From contig JACRIR010000198.1 in assembly GCA_016215705.1 (NCBI GenBank), positions 1-58,171 of the forward strand: DNA of 58,171 bases, in the 5' to 3' direction. How positions within the stretch are numbered: position 1 is the stretch's first letter; every line of letters begins with the position of its first letter. The translations under genes were made by a program, and so were the position numbers. Positions 32,489 through 42,123 of this stretch are shown piece by piece. Origin of the DNA: Candidatus Poribacteria bacterium (GTDB taxonomy: Bacteria > Abyssobacteria > SURF-5). Under the pieces are notes generated by a model. The model was not told the origin of the DNA and did not search any database. It was given only the letters and a program-made list of their open reading frames with translations.

Positions 32489-33613
32489 CTAGCTTCCGGG
32501 ATTTTGGGGAGCAGTCGTTTCCGGTGTCGGAGTGTTAACGGCAGCGGGTTCAGTCGTAGCCGCCGGAACAATCGGAGCGCTCGCAGCAGGGGGCTCCGCC
32601 GGCGCTGCCGGAGCTATTTCTGAAAGATGATCTGATAGCTTTGCAAGCTCGGCGCGGAAGCTGTCGATGTCCTCCATCTGCAACTCTATCAGCAGCCTCT
32701 TATTGAGTTCGGCGCGGGCCAACTCAAGCTGGAATCGCTCGTATTCTTGATCCGTTCGCTTCGCCAGCGAGGCTACTTCGGTGCGGGCCTGAATTATTCG
32801 AGTCTTGATGTCGCCTATATCGGCGCGCGTTTTCGCTACATCAGACTCGATCCCGCTTATCTTCGCCACCAACTCATTGTATGCGGTTTCCTTCTCTTTG
32901 GCGGCCGCATTAGCTTTCTCAACCTCTTCTACCGCTCCTTGGGAGTCGCGCAACTGAGTAAGCTGCTGCTGGGCGCTCTTTACTTCCGTCGGGCTGCCCA
33001 TTGCCTTGAACTGCGCAACTTCCGACTTGAGCTTGGCGTTCTTCCGTTGTTCCGAATTCACTTGAGTCTGTACATCAAGCTTCGGCTCGTCGCCTCCCGA
33101 CACGCCGACCAGCTTGCCAACGATCGGCCAGAGAAAGAACTGCGCAACACCACCCACTATTATCGCGATTACACCGACCACAGCCAGCGTGAGGACCCTC
33201 TTCACAAATGAAGCCGGCTTTTCCTCGGCAAAGGCTTCAGCGAATGGGGCTGCCTCGCCTTCCCCCTGGAACTCGGCGCCGGGCGCAGCCGCCTCTTCGG
33301 CAAAACCTGTTCCGGTCACGCCCGATATTTCATCGCTAATCGTCCGCTCATCAAAATCGCTGGCGCCCGTCGAGATGTCCTCGCCAAGGCCAAGGTCGCC
33401 CTCTGATACAGGAACCTCGAGACCGGGGCCGGTCTCAGCGCCCGCTCGAGCCGTGCCGACGGCATCAATTGATTCCTCCAGGTCGCCAAAGCTTTCGTCG
33501 AGCCCCAATTCGTCCGCTCCGGGCCCTTTGCCGTCCATAATTGTTGTTTCGCCGCTCTGTTTCACGCGTCTTCTTGTAAAACGCTTGAAGAAGCCGGAAA
33601 TTCTTTCGAACAT
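32489..33613 (-). CDS. Single-pass membrane coiled-coil protein B
   Basis: 374 residues, first gene of the pair. It opens MFERISGFFKRFTRRR, then an acidic Gly-rich region to about residue 130, one membrane segment (about 138-162), a long periplasmic coiled coil (about 180-325) with many Glu/Lys/Ala heptads, and a Pro/Ala/Thr-rich tail. The tail could cross peptidoglycan or be flexible. AAGGAAA lies 8 bp before the ATG, and a perfect sigma-70 promoter lies about 55 bp further upstream. The 18-bp gap to protein A and the shared layout suggest a hetero-oligomer. No homologue could be named. Confidence 0.75.
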   Translation of the reverse strand: MFERISGFFKRFTRRRVKQSGETTIMDGKGPGADELGLDESFGDLEESIDAVGTARAGAETGPGLEVPVSEGDLGLGEDISTGASDFDERTISDEISGVTGTGFAEEAAAPGAEFQGEGEAAPFAEAFAEEKPASFVKRVLTLAVVGVIAIIVGGVAQFFLWPIVGKLVGVSGGDEPKLDVQTQVNSEQRKNAKLKSEVAQFKAMGSPTEVKSAQQQLTQLRDSQGAVEEVEKANAAAKEKETAYNELVAKISGIESDVAKTRADIGDIKTRIIQARTEVASLAKRTDQEYERFQLELARAELNKRLLIELQMEDIDSFRAELAKLSDHLSEIAPAAPAEPPAASAPIVPAATTEPAAVNTPTPETTAPQNPGS

Positions 33614-34058
33614 GTTGTCATTTCCTTTTTCTAACCGAATCGCGGCAAGGGACTTTCTTCCTTAATTTTCAATTATATCTCAAAACCCATTGCTTGTCAA
33701 AGTGTTTCGCAGAATCTCAAGCATCCCTGCTCCTGTGCCTATCAGGACACAAGTCCTTCATTGTTCGGCTCTCAAACCCTCATTCATTATTGTCGCAGAC
33801 CAAATCATCTTTGTCTAAATTCGCAGTTCTTGCCTCTCCCCGGTAAACAATCCCTTGCGGCTCCCCCACCATTCGTCGTGCTGGCGCTGCGTCGGTTGAC
33901 AAATGTAACTGATTGCACAAAGCTCGCTTACAACATGGTTTCGCTCTGGGAAACATCAACTCCGCAGGGATCGCATCATTCGCCTCAACAACGACAAACC
34001 GGAAAAGAGCAAGAAATGCGCCAGTTCCATGCGTCCGTGATCCGCCTCTTCTTTGTGT
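33614..34058. other. Gap upstream of the coiled-coil operon
   Basis: 445 bp between the coiled-coil operon and the trpG stop. It contains the promoter at 33672-33700. Otherwise no gene, repeat or hairpin with a T-run was recognised. Confidence 0.5.
33672..33700 (-). promoter_or_regulatory. Consensus promoter of the coiled-coil operon
   Basis: Minus strand: TTGACA (33695-33700), exactly 17 bp, TATAAT (33672-33677). Transcription start is expected near 33665, about 52 nt before the first ATG. Twelve of twelve consensus bases suggests strong constitutive expression unless a repressor acts. Confidence 0.88.
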
Positions 34059-34634
34059 TCAGCGCGGGTACTTGATTCGCAGGAAATTGTTGATGATTTT
34101 CAGGCCTTCGCGGGTGAGGATGCTCTCGGGATGGAACTGAACGCCATAGATGGGGAACTGCTTGTGCTTGAGGCCCATGATCTCGTCTTCTTTGGTGTAA
34201 GCAGTTATCTCGAGGCAATCGGGTAGGGTTTCTTTCTTGACGATGAGAGAGTGATAGCGCGTTGCCTCAAACGGATTCGGAACATCCGCAAAAAGCTCGT
34301 TCTTGACGTGGTAGATCATCGAGGTCTTGCCGTGCATCAAACGGTCGGCCCTGACGACGTCGCCGCCGAATGCGTACCCCATGCATTGGTGGCCGAGACA
34401 CACGCCGAGAATGGGGATTTTGTGACCAAATGCGCGGATGATGTCGTTCGAGACGCCGGCTTCAAGCGGGGTGCATGGGCCGGGCGAGATGATGACGCGG
34501 TCGGGGTTGAGCGCCGAGATCTCGTCGATGGTTATTTTGTCATTTCGATAAACAACGAAGTCGGGCCGTGACACGCCGACGTATTGGACAAGGTTGTATG
34601 TAAACGAGTCATAGTTATCGAGAATAAGAATCAT
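34059..34634 (-). CDS. trpG: Anthranilate synthase glutamine amidotransferase subunit
   Basis: 191-residue class I glutaminase that hands ammonia to TrpE. Nucleophile cysteine in [15 protein letters not shown], histidine and glutamate in [12 protein letters not shown], and the oxyanion region [12 protein letters not shown]. It is also the length of PabA, and some organisms use one protein for both tryptophan and folate. Pairing with trpE upstream, on the same strand, favours tryptophan. It is separated from trpE by 320 bp of repetitive sequence, so coupling is looser than usual. Confidence 0.92.
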   Translation of the reverse strand: MILILDNYDSFTYNLVQYVGVSRPDFVVYRNDKITIDEISALNPDRVIISPGPCTPLEAGVSNDIIRAFGHKIPILGVCLGHQCMGYAFGGDVVRADRLMHGKTSMIYHVKNELFADVPNPFEATRYHSLIVKKETLPDCLEITAYTKEDEIMGLKHKQFPIYGVQFHPESILTREGLKIINNFLRIKYPR

Positions 34635-34954
34635 TGAATGCCTCTTGTCCGTGAGTCATACAGCTTGTTTCTATCCGCATTGAGTTGTGTTCATTCGGTT
34701 GTTCATGTATTTATTTTGGACCTTAGATTTTGGATTGAGATTCTTCGGTTCGCTCAGAATGATAGTCAGCCACGGAATTTCAGATTTCCATTCGTGTCAT
34801 CCGTCCCATTCGTGCAGTCCTCGCGTTAACTCTTCTGCTTTCCTTTGCGAACTTTGCGCCTTTGCGGTTTAATTCCCCTTTCGCCTCTCTGTCCCTTTTC
34901 GCCTTTTTCCCCCGATTCTTCCCTTTCGCCTTGTTCCTTTCGCCTTGCGCCTAC
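34635..34954. repeat. Composite repeat island between trpE and trpG
   Basis: A gene-free stretch made of several short repeat types: GATTCTTCGGTTCGCTCAGA at 34738, TTCGTG-spaced segments (34787-34826), a TTTGCGCCTTTGCGG run (about 34840-34870) and tandem CTTTCGCCT pieces, including a 26-bp segment (34921-34946) that recurs exactly at 51299-51324. Confidence 0.7.
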
Positions 34955-36427
34955 TTACAGTCCGGCCTCGGCGATTTCGATTGCTTTGACGACTGCGAGC
35001 GCTTTGTTAAGCGTTTCGTAGTATTCACTTGTCGGGTCGGAGTCGGCGACGATGCCTGCTCCGGCTTGTACATAAGCCATGTCGTCCTTGATAATAAGCG
35101 TCCGGATAATAATGCACGTGTCGAGGTTGCCTGAGAAACTGAAGTAGCCCATCGTTCCGCCGTATGGACCGCGCTTAAGCGGCTCGAGTTCCTCAATTAT
35201 CTCCATTGCCCGAATTTTCGGCGCGCCGGTCAGAGTGCCCGCCGGAAAAGTTGCCCGCAAGACATCGAAGCAGTCGTCTTCGTTCCGCAGTGTCCCTCTG
35301 ACGTTGGAAACCAGATGCATGACATGAGAATATCTCTCGACGACCATAAATTCGGTCACGTTCACTGAGCCGAGCTCGGCGACGCGGCCAACGTCGTTGC
35401 GCCCAAGGTCGACTAGCATGATATGCTCCGCGCGCTCTTTCGCATCGGAGAGCAAGTCACGCTCGAGTTCGGCGTCGTCGAACTCCTTCAACGCGCGCGG
35501 GCGCGTACCCGCAATCGGGCGCAAGTCAATTACGTCGTCCTCTACGCGCACCAGTAGCTCGGGAGAAGCGCCTGCAAGTTTGAGCGATCCGAAATTCAGA
35601 TAGAACATGTAGGGAGACGGATTGACGGACCGAAGGGCGCGGTAGATGTCGAACGGCGGCGCAGTCACCTTTGTTGAAAATCGTTGCGACAGCACCACCT
35701 GGAATATGTCACCCGCGCGGATGTATTCCTTCGAGGCCTTCACGATTTCCTCAAACTCTTCCTGTGTGAAATTAGATACGAGCTCGAGTTTAGGCAAAGT
35801 CTTCGGGGGCCGGTATTTCGGATAGGTGAGCGGACTTTGCAGCGCCTCGACCATCGCGTCGATTTCCCGTGTCGCCGCGCGGTACGCGGCTTCCGGATTC
35901 CCCTCGACTTTCGCGTTGCAAACCACCATTATCTTGTGGTTCACATGGTCGAAGATAAGAATCTTGTCGGTGATTACAAAGAAAACATCTGGGAGCCCGA
36001 GATCATCGTAGGTTGCGTCCGGAAGCTTCTCAAAAAATCTCACAGTGTCGTAGCCGACGTATCCGACAGCGCCGCCGAAGAAGCGCGGCATCCCCTCGAC
36101 TGCTACCGGCTTGTACCGGGTCATCAGTTCCTTCAAGCACGAGAGAGGGTCATCGGATTCGAGATTGGTAACGGCGCCATTCTCGGTGATGGTGACCTGC
36201 CTGCCCTTGGCCTGGAATATGATTGAAAGGTTACAGCCGAGAAAGGAATATTGCGCGATGCGGTCGCCGCCCTCGACGCTTTCCAGCAGGAACGAGTAGT
36301 TCCCCTTGTCTATCTTCAGGAATGCCGATACCGGCGTTTCGAGATCGGCAAGCACTTTGCGATAAACCGGAATCAGATTCCCCTCACTGGCCTTTCGCTT
36401 GAACTCCTCAAGTGTGGGTGTGTACAT
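34955..36427 (-). CDS. trpE: Anthranilate synthase component I
   Basis: 490-residue chorismate-using enzyme that makes anthranilate with TrpG. The tryptophan feedback site motif LLES is at about residue 47, and the chorismate-binding core has RPIAGTRPR, DLGRNDVGRVAE, HLVSNVRG, PAGTLTGAPKIRAMEIIEELE and AGAGIVADSDPTSEYYET. Full length for TrpE. It begins 3 bp after the hisI stop, so the two are very likely co-translated. No tryptophan leader peptide or attenuator precedes it. Confidence 0.95.
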   Translation of the reverse strand: MYTPTLEEFKRKASEGNLIPVYRKVLADLETPVSAFLKIDKGNYSFLLESVEGGDRIAQYSFLGCNLSIIFQAKGRQVTITENGAVTNLESDDPLSCLKELMTRYKPVAVEGMPRFFGGAVGYVGYDTVRFFEKLPDATYDDLGLPDVFFVITDKILIFDHVNHKIMVVCNAKVEGNPEAAYRAATREIDAMVEALQSPLTYPKYRPPKTLPKLELVSNFTQEEFEEIVKASKEYIRAGDIFQVVLSQRFSTKVTAPPFDIYRALRSVNPSPYMFYLNFGSLKLAGASPELLVRVEDDVIDLRPIAGTRPRALKEFDDAELERDLLSDAKERAEHIMLVDLGRNDVGRVAELGSVNVTEFMVVERYSHVMHLVSNVRGTLRNEDDCFDVLRATFPAGTLTGAPKIRAMEIIEELEPLKRGPYGGTMGYFSFSGNLDTCIIIRTLIIKDDMAYVQAGAGIVADSDPTSEYYETLNKALAVVKAIEIAEAGL

Positions 36428-36430
36428 CGG

Positions 36431-36817
36431 TTATTTCTTCCCATACACTTCTTCAGGGTCAAACATGCGTTCACCCGTGATTTTCCACTCGGACCCGTTT
36501 TCAAGCTTCTTGAAGAAGCATGACTTATAGCCTTCGTGGCAAGCTGCGCCCTTCTGACGGACCTTTATGAGAATCGTGTCGTTATCGCAATCAGCGCAGA
36601 CTTCCACCACTGACTGGATGTTTCCGGACGTCTCTCCCTTTGACCACAATTCCCGGCGAGAGCGGCTGTAAAAATGTGTCCTGCCCGTTCGCGCGGTCAA
36701 CTCGAAGGCCTCACGGTTCATGTAGGCCATCATAAGCACCTCGCCCGTTTCGCTATCCTGCACAATTGCAGGCACGAGCCCGCTCTTGTCAAATTTGATG
36801 GCGTCGCCCGCGCTCAT
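36431..36817 (-). CDS. hisI: Phosphoribosyl-AMP cyclohydrolase
   Basis: 128-residue zinc/magnesium enzyme that opens the purine ring of PR-AMP, step three of histidine synthesis. Marks: [34 protein letters not shown], and the metal-binding CADCDNDT and [10 protein letters not shown]. It is the stand-alone HisI without the PR-ATP pyrophosphatase (HisE) domain. The ATG at 36817 overlaps the hisF stop (ATGA), which is better than an upstream ATG at 36847. Confidence 0.95.
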   Translation of the reverse strand: MSAGDAIKFDKSGLVPAIVQDSETGEVLMMAYMNREAFELTARTGRTHFYSRSRRELWSKGETSGNIQSVVEVCADCDNDTILIKVRQKGAACHEGYKSCFFKKLENGSEWKITGERMFDPEEVYGKK

Positions 36818-37587
36818 ATCCGAACCTCTTCGTAATCGCGAACACATACACCGCGCGATTTCAGGTATTCCTTCGCTTGTTTGATCGTATAGGTCTGATA
36901 GTGGAATATCGACGCGGCCAGCACAGCGTCGGCCTTGCCCTCTATGAGGCCGTCGTACAGGTGTCCGAGCGTGCCGGCGCCACCGGAGGCAATCACGGGA
37001 ATGGACACTCGCTCGGCGATTGCGCGGGTCAACTCGATGTCATAACCTTTCTGTGTGCCGTCGTAGTCCATGCTTGTCAGCAATATCTCACCGGCGCCAA
37101 GCTTGTTCGCGCGTTCCGCCCACTCAAAGGCCTCGATGCCGGTAGGTGTTCGCCCCCCATGTACAAATACTTCGAATCCCGCCGCCGTCCGTTTGGCGTC
37201 GATGGCAACCACGATACATTGGCTGCCGAAGCGGTCAGACGAGCGAGCAATCAGGTCAGGATCGCTGACGGCTGCCGTATTGATCGAGATTTTGTCGGCC
37301 CCCGCGCGAAGAAGCTCCCGGATGTCCTCGATCTTTCGTATTCCGCCACCGACGGTCAACGGCATGAACGCTTTCTCGGCGGTTCGGCTCACGACGGACA
37401 GCATGATGCCACGCTTTTCATAGGAGGCGGTTATATCGAGGAAAACAAGCTCGTCGGCCTGTTCCTTATCATATCTTTGGGCTATCTCAACGGGATCACC
37501 CGCGTCGCGAAGACCGACAAAGTTTATCCCTTTGACGACACGGCCGTCTTTGACATCGAGACAAGGAATTATGCGCTTTGCAAGCAT
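36814..37587 (-). CDS. hisF: Imidazole glycerol phosphate synthase cyclase subunit
   Basis: 257-residue TIM-barrel that uses ammonia from HisH to make imidazole glycerol phosphate and AICAR. It opens [20 protein letters not shown] with the first catalytic Asp, and has [26 protein letters not shown] and the second catalytic Asp in [13 protein letters not shown], then [10 protein letters not shown]. Full length. First gene of the hisF-hisI-trpE-trpG unit; hisH, hisA and the rest are not here. AAGGG sits about 9 bp before the ATG. Confidence 0.96.
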   Translation of the reverse strand: MLAKRIIPCLDVKDGRVVKGINFVGLRDAGDPVEIAQRYDKEQADELVFLDITASYEKRGIMLSVVSRTAEKAFMPLTVGGGIRKIEDIRELLRAGADKISINTAAVSDPDLIARSSDRFGSQCIVVAIDAKRTAAGFEVFVHGGRTPTGIEAFEWAERANKLGAGEILLTSMDYDGTQKGYDIELTRAIAERVSIPVIASGGAGTLGHLYDGLIEGKADAVLAASIFHYQTYTIKQAKEYLKSRGVCVRDYEEVRI

Positions 37588-37599
37588 AAGAAAAAGCCC

Positions 37600-37665
37600 T
37601 TAGATCGCACCGGCGCAAACCGCCCAAAGGAAATCATCTTGGATCAGGTCCTTCACTTTTCTCAT
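37600..37665 (-). CDS. Possible 21-residue upstream frame of hisF
   Basis: MRKVKDLIQD then DFLWAVCAGAI, with the stop overlapping the hisF Shine-Dalgarno region 12 bp before hisF. It has one Trp and no His, so it is not a classical attenuation leader. The frame stays open about 20 codons upstream of this ATG. Whether it is translated is uncertain. Confidence 0.25.
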   Translation of the reverse strand: MRKVKDLIQDDFLWAVCAGAI

Positions 37666-37857
37666 AGGAAACGGCCCCCTTAGGCCTGTCCTGCGATCGG
37701 CGCATTGGGTAGAACCTGTGTAGGTGCAAATTTATTCGAACAATATTTCCGGCCCTTTTCTGCGCCGCATACGCGAACAAACTCGCACTTACAGAACTAC
37801 GGGACAGATTTCCTTCCCAACTTTAATAAAAGCGAAAAGAAGGGAATTCTGGCCTTT

Positions 37858-38400
37858 TCAGGATTTTGTCGGAATGATCTTATCCACGGAGACTATGACT
37901 GTCTCGACGTTGTCCAGGCCGAGACCATCTTTAAGGCACTGGATTATCTCCTGCTGCACCGATTCTGCGACATTCTTGAGCTCGCGACTGGACCAAGCGG
38001 CGACCGAAGCGCGCACGCGAAGCTTTCTCCGCTCCCGTGACGTCGTCACGCGCGGTCTGATGCTGCTTATCAAGAGGCTCTTGTCGGAAAGACGCTTCGC
38101 AATGTAGTCCTCAATCGCGCGAAGCGAGATATTTATCGGTCCCTTGTCAGACTGAAATGTAAGCGTCGCGAATGAGTCGGGAGACTGACCGGCAATGTTG
38201 TAGACTATCCAGCTCGCTATAAAAATGAGGACTCCTCCCCCGAAATATGCCATAGGAATATTGGTCTTTGTGACCGTATGGATGACAATCGCCGTAAACT
38301 GCTGATTGAGCGCCATGAGTCCGACCAGCATCAAGCAGAAGGAAACAAGAAAGAGCAATCCCGCGAAGAGTATCAGCAAGAGCGATTTCACGAATCTCAT
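37858..38400 (-). CDS. AmaP-like alkaline-shock membrane anchor protein
   Basis: 180-residue protein with two N-terminal membrane segments (about residues 5-30 and 52-70) followed by GPINISLRAIEDYIAKRL and an Asp23-like alpha/beta domain ending VIVSVDKIIP. This layout matches AmaP, which in Gram-positives anchors Asp23 at the membrane. No Asp23 gene is adjacent, so here the protein stands alone and may carry the Asp23-like function itself. AGAAGGAAG lies about 7 bp before the ATG. It is downstream of the aminopeptidase gene. Confidence 0.78.
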   Translation of the reverse strand: MRFVKSLLLILFAGLLFLVSFCLMLVGLMALNQQFTAIVIHTVTKTNIPMAYFGGGVLIFIASWIVYNIAGQSPDSFATLTFQSDKGPINISLRAIEDYIAKRLSDKSLLISSIRPRVTTSRERRKLRVRASVAAWSSRELKNVAESVQQEIIQCLKDGLGLDNVETVIVSVDKIIPTKS

Positions 38401-38475
38401 TGTCGGTCTTCCTTCTGTACTCCTTAAGCAACAGGCCGTTCGAGCCCCTTCATCGCTTCAGACTGGGGCGCATGC

Positions 38476-39546
38476 TCAAATCGAGATTTCGAGATAATTC
38501 GGCGACTTGGTCAGCTTCCGGCAACCGTCAGCGGTAACCATAACCATGTCTTCAATTCGGATGCCGCCGACATCCGGAATATAAATGCCCGGCTCCACGG
38601 TAAAAACCATGCCGGGCCTGATGTTCCCTTTTCCAAGTCGGGAGATTGTGGGCGCCTCGTGGACTTCCAGGCCAACGCCGTGGCCGAGGCCGTGGCCGAA
38701 CTGCTCGCCATACCCCGCCTCGGCGATTTTATTGCGCGCAACGGCGTCAACTTCCGAACAGGGCATATCTACCCGAATCGCCCTAAGCGCCGCCGCCTGC
38801 GCATCCTTGACAATATCATATATTTCAAGCACTTGCAGCGACTTGATTTTATCCAACCACACCGTCCTTGTCAAGTCGGAATGATAACCGTTGAATTGAG
38901 CGCCTATGTCAATCACGACGGGCTCTCCAATCTGAATCTCGCGGTCAGTGGGCGCGCCGTGGGGCATCGCCGATCGCGGGCCGGAAGCGACTATCAGGTC
39001 GAACGCCTCCTTCTTGCCGCCAAAAGAGCGAAGCAGAATATTGATTCGGCCCGCAACCGCTTGCTCGGTCATGCCGGGCCTGATTTCCTTCACGATGCCG
39101 TCCATGGCCGCATCCGCAATCGAAGCGGCCTTTTTTATGAGCTCGATTTCGGAGTCATCTTTGAGGATACGCAAGTCTTCGACCATGTTTTCTGTCGGCG
39201 CGAGTTCAATCGATTCAATCGCTTTGAGTTGCGCATAGTGCCGATACGTCAGATGTGCGGACTCGAATGCCGGCTTCACGATTCCCATCTCAGATATCTG
39301 TTTAGAGACGGTTTCCTCAGCAGCCCCCTTGATCTCGACGTACTCGAAGTCGGTAACCTCTTGCGCTATCTGCGTGCGATAGCGGAAATCGCTCATGATG
39401 ACCGCCCTATCGAGAGAGATCAGAAGAATAGCGAGCGAGCCCGTGAAGCCGGACAGGTAACGGTAATTCGGGTAACTGTAACAGATGAAGGCGTCAGCGC
39501 TTGTTTGCCGTAGCTTCTCTCGAAGCGACTTAATCCGATTGTTCAT
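38476..39546 (-). CDS. Xaa-Pro aminopeptidase / proline dipeptidase (M24B)
   Basis: 356-residue cytoplasmic metallopeptidase that removes residues before proline. A creatinase-like N-terminal domain precedes the pita-bread fold with dimetal ligands in VIDIGAQFNGYHSDLTRTV (two Asp), GHGLGHGVGLEVHEAP (His), TVEPGIYIP (Glu) and IRIEDMV (Glu). Full length for the PepP/PepQ group. It starts 5 bp after the aroQ stop, a pairing also seen in other bacteria. Confidence 0.92.
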   Translation of the reverse strand: MNNRIKSLREKLRQTSADAFICYSYPNYRYLSGFTGSLAILLISLDRAVIMSDFRYRTQIAQEVTDFEYVEIKGAAEETVSKQISEMGIVKPAFESAHLTYRHYAQLKAIESIELAPTENMVEDLRILKDDSEIELIKKAASIADAAMDGIVKEIRPGMTEQAVAGRINILLRSFGGKKEAFDLIVASGPRSAMPHGAPTDREIQIGEPVVIDIGAQFNGYHSDLTRTVWLDKIKSLQVLEIYDIVKDAQAAALRAIRVDMPCSEVDAVARNKIAEAGYGEQFGHGLGHGVGLEVHEAPTISRLGKGNIRPGMVFTVEPGIYIPDVGGIRIEDMVMVTADGCRKLTKSPNYLEISI

Positions 39547-39551
39547 TTTCT

Positions 39552-39980
39552 CTATGCTCTCCCCACAAGCGCATCAATCGCCAGCACGTAACTCATCGAG
39601 CCGAATCCGCAAATGCTGCCCTTGCAGACAGGAGCAACGTAAGAATGTCGGCGAAACTCCTCGCGCGCATGTACATTCGAGAGGTGCACCTCGACGGCAG
39701 GCAGCCCGGCGCCGGAGATAGCGTCGCGAATAGCCACGCTCGTGTGCGTATATGCGCCCGGGTTTATGATGATCGCGTCGAACTCGCCCATACTCGAGCC
39801 TATCTTGTCAACGATGTCTCCCTCATGGTTCGACTGGAAGGTCGTTACGGTCACTCCGAGCGATTTGGCATGTTTTCGTATTTCATCATCTATCTGCTTC
39901 AGGGTCTTCTTGCCATAAACTCCGGGTTCGCGCTTCCCCAGCAGTTGCAAATTCGGTCCGTGAATCACGAGTATTCTCAT
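39552..39980 (-). CDS. aroQ: 3-dehydroquinate dehydratase, type II
   Basis: 142-residue shikimate-pathway enzyme that forms 3-dehydroshikimate; dodecameric in homologues. It begins [19 protein letters not shown]; the catalytic Tyr is in PGVYG, then [24 protein letters not shown] and [25 protein letters not shown] lies about 7 bp before the ATG at 39980; the frame extends 40 codons further but that part is the end of the polymerase gene. It supplies chorismate precursors used by the trp genes encoded nearby. Confidence 0.96.
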   Translation of the reverse strand: MRILVIHGPNLQLLGKREPGVYGKKTLKQIDDEIRKHAKSLGVTVTTFQSNHEGDIVDKIGSSMGEFDAIIINPGAYTHTSVAIRDAISGAGLPAVEVHLSNVHAREEFRRHSYVAPVCKGSICGFGSMSYVLAIDALVGRA

Positions 39981-39996
39981 TGTTATTCCCCCCAAT

Positions 39997-42123
39997 TCAG
40001 AATTCCTTGTAGTGTTTTTGAAGTTCCGCCGAGAGCGCAGCCTCTGCTCCTGCTTCCTTTTCCATGCCGAGAGCCTTGTAAATCTGCACAAGTCTATCAT
40101 GAAACTCCGGATTTACGGGAAAATTCCTCGATGCCTGAAGCTCGGCCTGCAACGCCTTGCGAAACAGGCCGGGCTCGGTTTTGCTGTTTCCGGCGACCCA
40201 ATATGCCACGGCGAGTGATTGGAAAACATATGGAGACCATGGGTCGAGCGCGCCGGCTCGCTCCAGTTCCTTAATCGCATCAACAAGCAGAGAAGGCGCT
40301 CCCTCGCTTTGCGCCAGTCGTAGATAGGAATCCCCAAGCATGTGGTGCGAATCCGAATCCAAAGGGAAATAACGGACAGACCGTTTGAGAAGGACGAGGC
40401 TGTTCCTCAAGACTGCGTGCTGCATGCGGGGATCGGCTTTGAAACCCTGCCTGCGGGCGAGCTCGGTTGGAAAAGCTTTGTTCCTTTCGGCCTCCACACG
40501 GACGTAAAGATTGAGCCCGACAAACGATCTGTAAAGGAAAACAAGATAGATAGCCACCACCGCAATGCAGACAACTCCCGCCTTACTCGGGAATCGGATT
40601 GAGAACTTGTCTTCCTCCGATTCTGAATCGGGGATGGCCACCAATAGACCGACCATTGCAAAGATGAAGTACGCCAGAGTCGGCAGATAAAGACTGAAGT
40701 CGGTGAGACTCTGCGCCAGGAACCCGACAATTCCGGCGCCCAAACCGCATGCAATCCCGCGAAGGTCGCCTACGGAGTATGACCACGCCTTGCGCCAGAA
40801 CGTGTAGAGAAACACAAGCCACAGCCCGATGAAGGCGTTCAGGCCGATGATGCCGGTTTCCGCCCATACCTGCAGGTAGTTGTTGTGCGCAAGTTTCACC
40901 GGGTAGCCACCGAGAATCATATAGCGTGGATATGCCTTCTCGAACGCGCCCCAGCCCACTCCCAGCCACATGTTTTCCCTTATCATCCCCAGCCCGGCCT
41001 TCCAGTACGACAGCCGCTGTAATACGGTCTTTGAATCCCTGATCCTCTCGAGGATCGAAGCATGCCTGACACGCATGAGCTCCTCGCAAACCGCGTCGGG
41101 CGTAACGACCGAAGCCGCCAGCAGCGCCAACAGAAAAATGACGAGAACAGTTCCCGGGGATGGGGGATTCTTCTTCTGGAACCTCACGACAAGGAATACG
41201 GCCACGACGACCACAGCGGTCAACCAACCGCCGCGCGAATACGTGAGCCACAGGTCCCATGGAATGAGAACACATGACACAAGAAACAGGAAAACGAGGA
41301 GCAACCCGCCGGCTGCTTTGAGAAGATGAGTCACGCCGCGAGACACATTCTCAGGATTCGAGTCGGCGACTTTCTTTGCCGACACGCCCACAAGACAACT
41401 CCGAGTGAATTCCGTCATCGGCTTTCCCATGCTCCAGAGCCAACCGATTGTGAGACTGCCGGCTAATCCGAGAAACATTGCATAAGCATTGGGGAAAAGG
41501 AATGTCGAGAAAACCCGGGTGGACTCGAGTCTATTGAGAATCCCGTATCCCAGCGGCACTCCGGAGAGAAGGTCCTGATTGCCCGACTTGACAGCGTCCT
41601 CGATAATTTTCCGCGTCATCTCGAGGGTGTAATAGCGCTGAAACAAACCGTAAATGTTCACAACAAGCGCGGAGACAAGTATGCACGCCACCGCTACCCT
41701 GACGGAGGAGGCCTCCCGAAAATTGTTCGCGATCACCAGGTAGATCAGCGTGTAGCTCAGCATCTCGAAGATATAGCGAAGGGTAAGCCCTCGATTGATG
41801 CTCGTGAAGAATGTGAGCGAACATACAAACAGGAAAGCTAACATGAAGCCGGTTACGAGACGATTGTGCAGCTCCAGCCGCCCGGTCCTCATGCTCTTCA
41901 CCAGCCACAACAAGGCCAGCAAACCGACCCCGATATGGAAGAAGTGGTTGTAGTGAGGATATGTGCGGCCATCGACAAAGGGCCTGAGAAATAGGATGAG
42001 AAGAACGCCGGAAAAGAGCAGGTTATCGGCCCATGTGTATATCAGGTCTCGGGCGGGCGACAGCGGTAGGGGGGCGTTTCCGGGACCGGACTCAATGCGT
42101 CTCTTTTTCTTTGCTCGGCTCAT
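39997..42123 (-). CDS. O-antigen ligase/polymerase-like membrane protein with C-terminal TPRs
   Basis: 708-residue polytopic membrane protein with about 12 hydrophobic segments. A large extracytoplasmic region with [38 protein letters not shown] marks the Wzy_C/O-antigen ligase family; the VGWG...H-N-x-x-L pattern is typical. The last 150 residues hold TPR-like helices ([40 protein letters not shown]). It probably polymerises or transfers a lipid-linked glycan outside the inner membrane. Its ATG overlaps the stop of the sugar-phosphate transferase gene (ATGA). Confidence 0.88.
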   Translation of the reverse strand: MSRAKKKRRIESGPGNAPLPLSPARDLIYTWADNLLFSGVLLILFLRPFVDGRTYPHYNHFFHIGVGLLALLWLVKSMRTGRLELHNRLVTGFMLAFLFVCSLTFFTSINRGLTLRYIFEMLSYTLIYLVIANNFREASSVRVAVACILVSALVVNIYGLFQRYYTLEMTRKIIEDAVKSGNQDLLSGVPLGYGILNRLESTRVFSTFLFPNAYAMFLGLAGSLTIGWLWSMGKPMTEFTRSCLVGVSAKKVADSNPENVSRGVTHLLKAAGGLLLVFLFLVSCVLIPWDLWLTYSRGGWLTAVVVVAVFLVVRFQKKNPPSPGTVLVIFLLALLAASVVTPDAVCEELMRVRHASILERIRDSKTVLQRLSYWKAGLGMIRENMWLGVGWGAFEKAYPRYMILGGYPVKLAHNNYLQVWAETGIIGLNAFIGLWLVFLYTFWRKAWSYSVGDLRGIACGLGAGIVGFLAQSLTDFSLYLPTLAYFIFAMVGLLVAIPDSESEEDKFSIRFPSKAGVVCIAVVAIYLVFLYRSFVGLNLYVRVEAERNKAFPTELARRQGFKADPRMQHAVLRNSLVLLKRSVRYFPLDSDSHHMLGDSYLRLAQSEGAPSLLVDAIKELERAGALDPWSPYVFQSLAVAYWVAGNSKTEPGLFRKALQAELQASRNFPVNPEFHDRLVQIYKALGMEKEAGAEAALSAELQKHYKEF

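Noticed and set aside
36428-36430. Trp attenuator before trpE
   Set aside because: Only 3 bp separate hisI and trpE, and no Trp-rich leader was found.
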